Shown one piece after another: positions 54,521 to 64,000 of a stretch of DNA of 64,000 nt. The position numbers and the translations under genes are program-made. Location of the stretch: positions 21,726,669-21,790,668 of the forward strand of contig CM072805.1 in assembly GCA_037013495.1 (NCBI GenBank), read 5' to 3'. Within the stretch, counting starts at the first letter, position 1, and each line of letters starts with the position of its first letter. The DNA comes from Hippophae tibetana (Eukaryota; Streptophyta; Magnoliopsida; Rosales; Elaeagnaceae). The notes under the pieces were generated by a model. The model was not told the DNA's origin. It saw only the letters and a list, made by a program, of their open reading frames with translations, and searched no databases.

Positions 54521-57507
54521 ATAACACGAGACACATTAAAGATGTAAATTGAGTTATATATTTCATCTCATATATCATGTGTGTTTTTATTGAACTTATG
54601 TTATAATAATATTTTATTTTATTTAAATACTATTTCATTTCTCATACCATTTTAATTATATCCATAAAGTGTTTAATTTTAAATATAAATTATATCATTT
54701 TTCTTATTAAACTTTCACTCTATAAATAACCATGTATCATTATTTTCAATTTATTATGTATTTTTATTTGTCTTATATAAACTCATTTGTTAAAAATGAG
54801 ATATTCCAATTAATATAATCTCATATCATGTAAAATTAAGTGAAAGATGTGAAAGATTATATCTTGTTAAAAGTTGTTGGTCACTAAGTTTTCTAAAAGG
54901 TTAAGTGAGTGAGTTAATGGTTAATATTATTTTATACATTCAATTACTTCTTACAAATGTTGGCATTATACACCATAAATGCTTGATTCTTGTAATTTAA
55001 CAATTAGGATTATTGGGGCTTAAAAATAAGATTTTCAACTTTGATATCATCTTTATACCGCTAAGTCATAATAATGTGAATAGATAAAAAATTGACAAGC
55101 CATTATAACCCGATAATAAATTATCAAATACGTCATAAGTTGCGAACACAAATCAATTTATATATTTATATATATATCATGTGTGTTTAATGGAAAAGTT
55201 TTGGTGAAGATGGAATCTTTGGAGCAACTTTATCCAATGGTGGCATGTTTTAAAGACTATTTTCTTCAATCAAGCTCTAGTATCCGAAATATGGGTGATA
55301 ATTTATCATAACACGGGACACAAATAAAGATGTAAATTGAGTTATATATTTCATCTCATATATCATGTCTGTTTTTATTGAACTTATGTTATAATATTTT
55401 TTTATTTTATTTAAATACTATTTCAAATCTCATACCATTTAAATTATAGTCATAATGTGTTTAACTTTAAACATAAATTATATCATTTTTCTTATTAAAT
55501 TTTCACTCTATAAATAAACATGTATCATTATTTTCAATTTATTTTGTATTTTTATTTGTCTTATAGAGACTCATTTGTTTAAAATGAGATATTCAAATTA
55601 ATATAATCTCATATCATGAAAAATTAAGTGAAAGATGTGATAGGTTATATCTTGTTAAAAGTTGTTGGTCACTAACTTTTCTAAAAGGCTAAGTCACCTA
55701 GTCAATGGTTAATATTTTTTTATACATTCAATTACTACTTACAAATGTTGGCATTATACACCATAAATGCTGGATACTTGTAATTTAACAATTAGGATTA
55801 TTGGGTCTTAAAAATAAGATTTTCAACTTTGATATCATCTTTATACCTATAAGTCATAATAATGTGAATAGATAAACAATTGACAAACCACTATAACCCG
55901 ATAATAAATTGTCAAATACGTCATAAGTCGCGAACACAAATCAATTTATATATATATATATATATTATATTTGTTTAATGGAAAAGTTTTGGTAAAGATG
56001 GAATCTTTGGAGCAACTTTATCCAATGGTGGCATGTTTTGAAGACTATTTTCTTCAATCAAGCTCTAGTATCCGAAATATGGGTGATAATTTATCATAAC
56101 ACGAGACACATTAAAGATGTAAATTGAGTTATATATTTCATCTCATATATCATGTGTGTTTTTATTGAACTTATGTAATAATATTTTTTTATTTTATTTA
56201 AATACTATTTCAAATCTCATATCATTTAAATTATAGTCATAATGTGTTTAACTTTAAACATACATTATATCATTTTTCTTATTAAACTTTCACATTATAA
56301 ATAACAATGTATCATTATTTTCAATATTTTTTGTATTTTTATTTGTCTTATTAGGCTCATTTGTTAAAAAGGAGATATTCCAATTAATATAATCTCATAT
56401 CATGTAAAATTAAGTGAAAGATGTGAAAGTTTATATCTTGTTAAAAGTTGTTGGTCACTAACTTTTCTAAAAGGTTAAGTCAGTGAGTTAATGGTAAATA
56501 TTATTTTATACATTCAATTACTTCTTACAAATGTTGGCATTATACACCATAAATGCTTGATTCTTGGAATTTAACAATTAGGATTATTGGGGCTTAAAAA
56601 TAAGATTTTCAACTTTCATATCATCTTTATACCTCTATGTCATAATACTGTGAATAGATAAAAAATTGACAAGCCATTATAACACGATAATAAATTATCA
56701 AATACGTCATAAGTTGCGAACACAAATCAATTTATATATATATCATGTGTGTTTAATGGAAAGTTTTTGGTGAAGATGGAATCTTTGGAGCAACTTTATC
56801 CAATGGTGGCATGTTTTGAAGACTATTTTCTTCCATCAAGCTCTAGTACCGAAATATGGGTGATAATTTATCATAACACGCGACACAATAAAGATGTAAA
56901 TTTAGTTATATATTTCATCTCATATATCATGTGTGTTTTTAATGAACTTATGTTATAATAATTTTTTATTTTATTTAAATACTATTTCATATCTCAAACC
57001 ATTTAAATTATAGTCATAATGTGTTTAACTTTAAACATAAATTATATCATTTTTTTTATTAAACTTTCAGTTTATAAATAACCATGTATCATTATTTTCA
57101 ATAATTTTTGTATTTTTATTTGTGTTATTTAGACTCATTTGTTAAAAATGAGATATTCCAATTAATATAATCTCATATCATGAAAAATTAAGTGAAAGAT
57201 GTGATAGGTTATATCTTGTTAAAAGTTGTTGGTCACTAAGTTTTCTAAAAGGTTAAGTGAGTGAGTGAATGGTTAATATTTTTTTGTACATTCAATTACT
57301 CCTTACAAATGTTGGCATTATACACCATAAATGCGAGATACTTGTAATTTAACAATTAGGATTATTAGGTCTTAAAAATAAGATTTTCAACTTTGATATC
57401 ATCTTTATACCTATAAGTCATAATAATGTGAATAGATAAAAAATTGAGAAGCCACTATAACCCGATAATAAATTGTCAAATACGTCATAAGTTGCGAACA
57501 CAAATCA

Positions 57508-57541
<34 letters not shown>

Positions 57542-57669
57542 AGTGTGTTTAATGGAAAAGTATCGGGGAAGATAGAATCTTTGGAGCAACTTTATCCAAT
57601 GGTGGCATATTTTGAAAACTATTTTCTTCCATCAAGCTCTAGTATCCGAAATATGGGTGATAATTTATC
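54521..57669 (+). repeat. Block 9: hybrid monomers 70-73
   Basis: Monomer 70 has a type-B leader (CGAGACACATTAAAG) followed by the 36/54-type start (AATATTTTA, CATTTCTCATACC) and a B-like 3' half. Monomers 71-72 resemble the 3' half of 33 and 34: TTATATTATATTTG against TATTATATG, AAGGAGATATTCC, and CTATGTCATAATACTG. Monomer 73 has the CGCGACAC leader like monomer 35. Monomer 73 is followed by the cluster that duplicates block 6. Confidence 0.75.
57511..57539. repeat. (TA)n microsatellite, 29 bp, monomer 73
   Basis: A pure TA run followed by CAAGTGTG instead of CATGTGTG. It makes monomer 73 797 bp, while its relative monomer 35 has only a short tract. Confidence 0.93.
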
Positions 57670-60600
57670 ATAACACGGGACACAATAAATATGTAAATTT
57701 AGTTATATATTTCATCTCATATATCATGTGTGTTTTTAATGAACCTATGTAATAATAAGTTTTTATTTTTTTTAAATACTATTTCATATCTCATACCATT
57801 TAAATTATAGCCATAATGTGTTTAACTTTAAACATAAATTATATCATTTTTCTTATTAACCGTTCTCATTATAAATAACCATGTATCATTATTTTCAATA
57901 ATTTTTGTATTTTTATTTGTGTTATTTAGAATCATTTGTTAAGAATGAGATATTCCAATTAATATAATCTCATATCATGAAAAATTAAGTGAAATCTGTG
58001 ATAGGTTATATCTTGTTAAAAGTTGTTGGTCACTAAGTTTTCTAAAAGGTTAAGTGAGTGAGTGAATGGTTAATATTGTTTTGTACATTCAATTACCCCT
58101 TACAAATGTTGGCATTATAAACCATAAATGCGTGATACTTGTAATTTACCAATTTGGATTATTAGGTCTTAAAAATAAGATTTTCAACTTTGATATCATC
58201 TTTATACCTATAAGTCATAATAATGTGAATAGATAAAAAATTGACAAGCCACTATAACCAGATAATAAATTATCAAATTCGTCATAAGTTATGAACAAAA
58301 ATCAAGTTATATATATATATATATCATGTGTGTGTAATGGAAAAGTATCGGTGAAGATAGAATCTTTGGAGCAACATTATCCAATGGTGGCATGTTTTGA
58401 AAACTATTTTCTTCCATCAAGCTCTAGTATCCGAAATATGGGTGATAATTTATCATAACACGGGACACAATAAAGATGTAAATTTAGTTATATATTTCAT
58501 CTCATATATCATGTGTGTTTTTAATGAACTTAAGTTATAATACTTTTTTATTTTATTTAAATACTATTTCATATCTCATACCATTTAAATTATAGCCATA
58601 ATGTTTTTAACTTTAAACATAAATTATATCATTTTTCTTATTAACCGTTCTCATTATAAATAACCATGTATCATTATTTTCAATAATTTTTGTATTTTTA
58701 TTTGTGTTATTTAGACTCATTTGTTAAGAATGAGATATTCCAATTAATATAATCTCATATCATGAAAAATTAAGTGAAAGATGTGATAGGTTATATCTTG
58801 TTAAAAGTTGTTGGTCACTAAGTTTTCTAAAAGGTTAAGTGAGTGAGTGAATGGTTAATATTGTTTTGTACATTCAATTACTCCTTACATATGTTGGCAT
58901 TATACACCATATATGCGAGATACTTGTAATTTAACAATTAGGATTATTAGGTCTTAAAAATAAGATTTGCAACTTTCATATCATCTTTATACCTCTATGT
59001 CATACTACTGTGAATGGATAAACAATTGACAAGCCATTATAACACGATAATAAATTATCAAATACGTCATAAGTTGCGAACACAAATCAATTTATATATA
59101 TATATCATGTGTGTTTAATGGAAAAGTTTCGGTGAAGATGGAATCTTTGGAGCAACTTTATCCAATGGTGGCATGTTTTGAAGACTATTTTCTTCCATCA
59201 AGCTCTAGTATCCGAAATATGGGTGATAATTTATCATAACACGGGACACAATAAAGATGTAAATTTAGTTATATATTTCATCTCATATATCATGTGTGTT
59301 TTTAATGAACTTATGTTATAATAATTTTTTATTTTATTTAAATACTATTTCACATCTCATACCCTTTAAATTATAGTCATAATGTGTTTAACTTAAAACA
59401 TAAATTATATCATTTTTTTTATTAAACTTTCCCATTATAAATAACCATGTATCATTATTTTCAATAATTTTTGTATTTTTATTTGTATTATTTAGACTCA
59501 TTTGTTAAGAATGATATATTCCAATTAATATAATCTCATATCAAGAAAAATTAAGTGAAAGATGTGATAGGTTATATCTTGTTAAAAGTTGTTGGTCACT
59601 AAGTTTTCTAAAAGGTTAAGTGAGTCAGTGAATGGTTAAGTGTTTTTTTTACATTCATTTACTCCTTACAAATGTTGGCATTATACACCATAAATGTGAG
59701 TTACTTGTAATTTAACAATTAAGATTATTAGGTCTTAAAAATAAGATTTTCAAATTTGATATCATTTTTATACCTATAAGTTATAATAATGTGAATAGAT
59801 AAAAAATTGACAAGCCACTATAACCCGATAATAAATTGTCAAATACGTCATAAGTTACGAACACAAATCAAGTTATATATATATATATATATCATGTGTG
59901 TTTAATGGAAAAGTTTCGGTGAAGATGGAATCTTTGGAGCAACTTTATCCAATGGTGGCATGTTTTGAAGACTATTTTCTTCCATCAAGCTCTAGTATCC
60001 GAAATATGGGTGATAATTTATCATAACACGGGACACAATAAAGATGTAAATTTAGTTATATATTTCATCTCATATATCATGTGTGTTTTTAATGAACTTA
60101 TGTTATAATAATTTTTATTTTATTTAAATACTATTTCATATCTCATACCATTTAAATTATAGTCATAATGTGTTTAACTTTAAACATAAATTATATCATT
60201 TTTCTTATTAAACGTTCTCATTATAAATAACCATGTATCATTATTTTCAATAATATTTGTATTTTTATTTGTGTTATTTAGACTCATTTGTTAAGAATGA
60301 GATATTCCAATTAATATAATCTCATATCATGAAAAATTAAGTGAAAGATGTGATAGGTTATATCTTGTTAAAAGTTGTTGGTCACTAAGTTTTCTAAAAG
60401 GTTAAGTGAGTGAGTGAATGGTTAATATTGTTTTGTACATTCAATTACTCCTTTCAAATGTTGGCATTATACACCATAAATACGCGATACTTGTAATTTA
60501 ACAATTAGGATTATTAGGTCTTAAAAATAAGATTTGCAACTTTCATATCATCTTTATACCTCTATGTCATAATACTGTGAATAGATAAAAAATTGACAAG

Positions 60601-62360
60601 CCATTATAACACGATAATAAATTATCAAATACGTCATAAGTTGCGAACACAAATCAATTTATATATATATCATGTGTGTTTAATGGAAAGTTTTTGGTGA
60701 AGATGGAATCTTTGGAGCAACTTTATCCAATGGTGGCATGTTTTGAAGACTATTTTCTTCCATCAAGCTCTAGTATCCGAAATATGGGTGATAATTTATC
60801 ATAACACGCGACACAATAAAGATGTAAATTTAGTTATATATTTCATCTCATATATCATGTGTGTTTTTAATGAACTTATGTTATAATAATTTTTTATTTT
60901 ATTTAAATACTATTTCATATCTCATACCATTTAAATTATAGTCATAATGTGTTTAACTTGAAACATAAATTATATCATTTTTCTTATTAAACTTTCACAT
61001 TATAAATAACCATGTATCATTATTTTCAATAATTTTTGTATTTTTATTTGTGTTATTTAGACTCATTTGTTAAGAATGAGATATTCCAATTAATATAATC
61101 TCATATCATGAAAAATTAAGTGAAAGATGTGATAGGTTATATCTTGTTAAAAGTTGTTGGTCACTAAGTTTTCTAAAAGGTTAAGTGAGTGAGTGAATGG
61201 TTAATATTGTTTTCTACATTCAATTACTCCTTACAAATGTTGGCATTATACACCATAAATACGCGATACTTGTAATTTAACAATTAGGATTATTAGGTCT
61301 TAAAAATAAGATTTGCAACTTTCATATCATCTTTATACCTCTATGTCATAATACTGTGAATAGATAAAAAATTGACAAGCCATTATAACACGATAATAAA
61401 TTATCAAATACGTCATAAGTTGCGAACACAAATCAATTTATATATATATCATGTGTGTTTAATGGAAAGTTTTTGGTGAAGATGGAATCTTTGGAGCAAC
61501 TTTATCCAATGGTGGCATGTTTTGAAGACTATTTTCTTCCATCAAGCTCTAGTATCCGAAATATGGGTGATAATTTATCATAACACGCGACACAATAAAT
61601 ATGTAAATTTAGTTATATATTTCATCTCATATATTATGTTTGTTTTTAATGAACTTATGTTATAATAATTTTTTATTTTATTTAAATACTATTTCATATC
61701 TCATACCATTTAAATTACAGTCATAATGTGTTTAACTTGAAACATAAATTATATCATTTTTCTTATTAAACTTTCACATTAAAAATAACCATGTATCATT
61801 ATTTTCAATAATTTTTGTATTTTTATTTGTGTTATTTAGACTCATTTGTTAAGAATGAGATATTCCAATTAATATAATCTCATATCATGAAAAATTAAGT
61901 GAAAGATGTGATAGGTTATATCTTGTTAAAAGTTGTTGGTCACTAAGTTTTCTAAAAGGTTAAGTGAGTGAGTGAATGGTTAATATTGTTTTGTACATTC
62001 AATTACTCCTTTCAAATGTTGGCATTATACACCATAAATACGCGATACTTGTAATTTAACAATTAGGATTATTAGGTCTTAAAAATAAGATTTTCAACTT
62101 TGATATCTTCTTTATACCTATAAGTCATAATAATGTGAATAGATAAAAAATTGACAAGCCACTATAACCCGATAATAAATTGTCAAATACGTCATAAGTT
62201 GCGAACACAAACCAATTTATATATATATATCATGTGTGTTTAATGGAAAGGTTTTGGTGAAGATGGAATCTTTGGAGCAACTTTATCCAATGGTGGCATG
62301 TTTTGAAGACTATTTTCTTCAATCAAGCTTTACTATCCGAAATATGGGTGATAATTTATC
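57670..62360 (+). repeat. Block 10: monomers 74-79, right copy of the block 6 cluster
   Basis: Monomers 75-79 match 45-49 one for one in private variants and nearly in length (3906 against 3902 bp). Monomer 74 is a more diverged relative of 75, sharing ATAGCCATAATG and TTAACCGTTCTC. It carries many private changes, such as AAGTATCGG with GAAGATAGAATC and CCTATGTAATAATAAG. Similarity continues into monomer 80 and stops near its middle. Confidence 0.87.
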
Positions 62361-64000
62361 ATAACACGGGACACAATAAAAATGTAAATTGAGTTATATA
62401 TTTCATCTCATATATCATGTGTGTTTTTATTGAACTTATGTTATAATAATATTTTATTTTATTTAAATACTATTTCTATCTCATACCATTTAAATTATAG
62501 TCATAATGTGTTTAACTTTAAACATAAATTATATCATTTTCCTTATTTAACTTTAACATTATAAATAACCATGTATCATTATTTTAAATATTAATTGTAT
62601 TTTTATTTGTCTTATTTAGACTCATTTGTTAAAAATGAGATATTCAAATTAATATAATCTCATATCATGAAAAATTAAGTGAAAGATGTGATAGGTTATA
62701 TCTTGTTAAAAGTTGTTGGTCACTAACTTTTCTAAAAGGTTAAGTCACTGAGTCAATGGTTAATATTTTTTTATACATTCAATTACTACTTACAAATGTT
62801 GGCATTATACACCATAAATGCTGGATACTTGTAATTTAACAATTAGGATTATTGGGTCTTAAAAATAAGATTTTCAACTTTGATATCATCTTTATACCTA
62901 TAAGTCATAATAATGTGAATAGATAAACAATTGACAAACCACTATAACCCGATAATAAATTGTCAAATACGTCATAAGTTGCGAACACAAATCAATTTAT
63001 ATATATATATATATATTATATTTGTTTAATGGAAAAGTTTTGGTAAAGATGGAATCTTTGGAGCAACTTTATCCAATTGTGGCATGTTTTGAAGACTATT
63101 TTCTTCAATCAAGCTCTAGTATCCGAAATATGGGTGATAATTTATCATAACACGAGACACATTAAAGATGTAAATTGAGTGATATATTTCATCTCATATA
63201 TCATGTGTGTTTTTATTGAACTTATGTTATAATATTTTTTTATTTTATTTAAATACTATTTCAAATCTCATATCATTTAAATTATAGTCATAATGTGTTT
63301 AACTTTAAACATACATTATATCATTTTTCTTATTAAACTTTCACATTATAAATAACAATGTATCATTATTTTCAATATTTTTTGTATTTTTATTTGTCTT
63401 ATTAGGCTCATTTGTTAAAAAGGAGATATTCCAATTAATATAATCTCATATCATGTAAAATTAAGTGAAAGATGTGAAAGATTATATCTTGTTAAAAGTT
63501 GTTGGTCACTAACTTTTCTAAAAGGTTAAGTCAGTGAGTTAATGGTAAATATTATTTTATACATTCAATTACTTCTTACAAATGTTGGCATTATACACCA
63601 TAAATGCTTGATTCTTGGAATTTAACAATTAGGATTATTGGGGCTTAAAAATATGATTTTCAACTTTCATATCATCTTTATACCTCTATGTCATAATACT
63701 GTGAATAGATAAAAAATTGACAAGCCATTATAACACGATAATAAATTATCAAATACGTCATAAGTTGCGAACACAAATCAATTTATATATTTATATATAT
63801 ATCATGTGTGTTTAATGGAAAAGTTTTGGTGAAGATGGAATCTTTGGAGCAACTTTATCCAATGGTGGCATGTTTTAAAGACTATTTTCTTCAATCAAGC
63901 TCTAGTATCCGAAATATGGGTGATAATTTATCATAACACGGGACACAAATAAAGATGTAAATTGAGTTATATATTTCATCTCATATATCATGTCTGTTTT
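62361..64000 (+). repeat. Block 11: chimeric monomer 80, monomer 81 and partial monomer 82
   Basis: The 5' part of monomer 80 matches monomer 50 (CTATTTCTATCTC, TCCTTATTTAACTTTAAC, AATATTAATT). From about 62640-62740 it becomes type A (TCACTGAGTCAATGG, GCTGGATACT) and ends like monomer 71. Monomer 81 matches 72 but ends with an interrupted TA tract. The final 68 bases begin a type A monomer (CACAAATAAAG, TGTCTG), so the array continues beyond the window. Confidence 0.85.

Larger units (their letters stand above)
1..64000 (+). repeat. Uninterrupted satellite array, ~789 bp monomer, 81 complete copies plus a partial one
   Basis: The landmark ATAACACGGGACAC (variants CGAG, CGCG, CTGG) recurs head-to-tail with no inversion or foreign insert. 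Monomer starts: 1, 785, 1567, 2371, 3152, 3938, 4722, 5478, 6234, 7026, 7818, 8604, 9451, 10263, 11043, 11825, 12611, 13398, 14200, 14987, 15795, 16576, 17362, 18151, 18937, 19723, 20507, 21295, 22079, 22873, 23671, 24460, 25247, 26045, 26824, 27608, 28395, 29183, 30021, 30807, 31595, 32384, 33171, 34005, 34790, 35569, 36354, 37132, 37911, 38692, 39470, 40255, 41034, 41814, 42659, 43447, 44235, 45017, 45803, 46591, 47377, 48163, 48953, 49739, 50531, 51317, 52105, 52887, 53673, 54521, 55308, 56096, 56873, 57670, 58455, 59236, 60023, 60801, 61580, 62361, 63147, 63933. They are numbered 1-82 in that order below. The phase is arbitrary. Lengths run from 756 to 848 bp and vary mainly through the TA tract. 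The family is not recognised; heterochromatic location is inferred. Confidence 0.98.

Noticed and set aside
34790-62640. Block duplication as an assembly artefact
   Set aside because: The two copies differ by scattered substitutions and small indels and have different flanks, so they are not the same reads placed twice. Only read mapping can settle it fully.
1-64000. CRISPR array or prokaryotic repeat
   Set aside because: The repeat unit is about 789 bp with no short repeat/spacer alternation and no cas genes.
1-64000. Tandem ribosomal RNA spacer or 5S array
   Set aside because: No rRNA gene-like or 5S-like segment occurs in any monomer; the whole unit is A+T rich.
1-64000. LTR element or other transposon as the source of the monomer
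   Set aside because: I see no terminal repeats, primer-binding site, polypurine tract or coding remnant. The internal direct repeat is too short to decide origin.
1-64000. CENP-B-box-like motif or telomere repeats
   Set aside because: No TTCG-N4-A-N2-CGGG motif was seen around the only CGGG site, and no runs of telomere-type units are present.

Overview
The whole 64 kb window is one uninterrupted, head-to-tail satellite DNA array. I find no gene, RNA gene or mobile element. A landmark (ATAACACGGGACAC or a close variant) recurs on the + strand 82 times, giving 81 complete monomers and a 68-base partial one. Mean monomer length is 789 bp and most are 777-798 bp. The DNA is strongly A+T rich, by eye about three quarters or more. 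Megabase-style long-monomer satellites, (TA)n tracts and the absence of coding sequence point to a eukaryotic nuclear genome, most likely heterochromatin (centromeric, pericentromeric or subtelomeric). A plant is my best guess, with low confidence. I do not recognise the satellite family.

Each monomer has the same parts in the same order: a leader of about 90 bp; a T-rich stretch; an AT-rich middle with small palindromes; a nearly invariant core of about 60 bp (about +325 to +390); a 3' half with most of the subfamily-diagnostic bases; a TA microsatellite (about +640); and a relatively G+C-rich tail of about 115 bp that can be read as a 33-codon open frame. Most length variation comes from the TA tract (about 10 to 82 bp). 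The exceptions are two neighbouring monomers sharing a deletion of about 24 bp and a few small indels.

The monomers fall into recognisable subfamilies, most easily told by the base after CACG in the leader (CGGG, CGAG, CGCG), by diagnostic 3'-half blocks and by the TA-tract type. From left to right: 1-7.0 kb, divergent monomers with a roughly 2.35 kb trimer-like repeat; 7.0-21.3 kb, mixed types with 5.5 and 6.3 kb internal duplications; 21.3-34.8 kb, types A, B and E in 4- and 5-monomer units; 34.8-38.7 kb, a compact cluster of 778-785 bp monomers; 38.7-42.7 kb, a 1.56 kb dimer repeat; 42.7-54.5 kb, the most regular part, with alternating A/B dimers and a duplicated trimer; 54.5-57.7 kb, hybrids; 57.7-62.4 kb, a second copy of the 34.8 kb cluster; 62.4-64 kb, a return to A/B.

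The main biological content is how the array evolved. It shows an irregular, multi-scale higher-order structure, with block duplications offset by about 1.56, 2.36, 5.5, 6.3, 7.1, 14.2, 23.7, 26.1 and 30.0 kb. Chimeric monomers have switch points that repeatedly fall in or near the conserved core. In the microsatellite, a single extra T appears to have frozen tract length in one group of monomers, while pure tracts in sister monomers vary several-fold. All identities were judged by eye, so percentages are not given.
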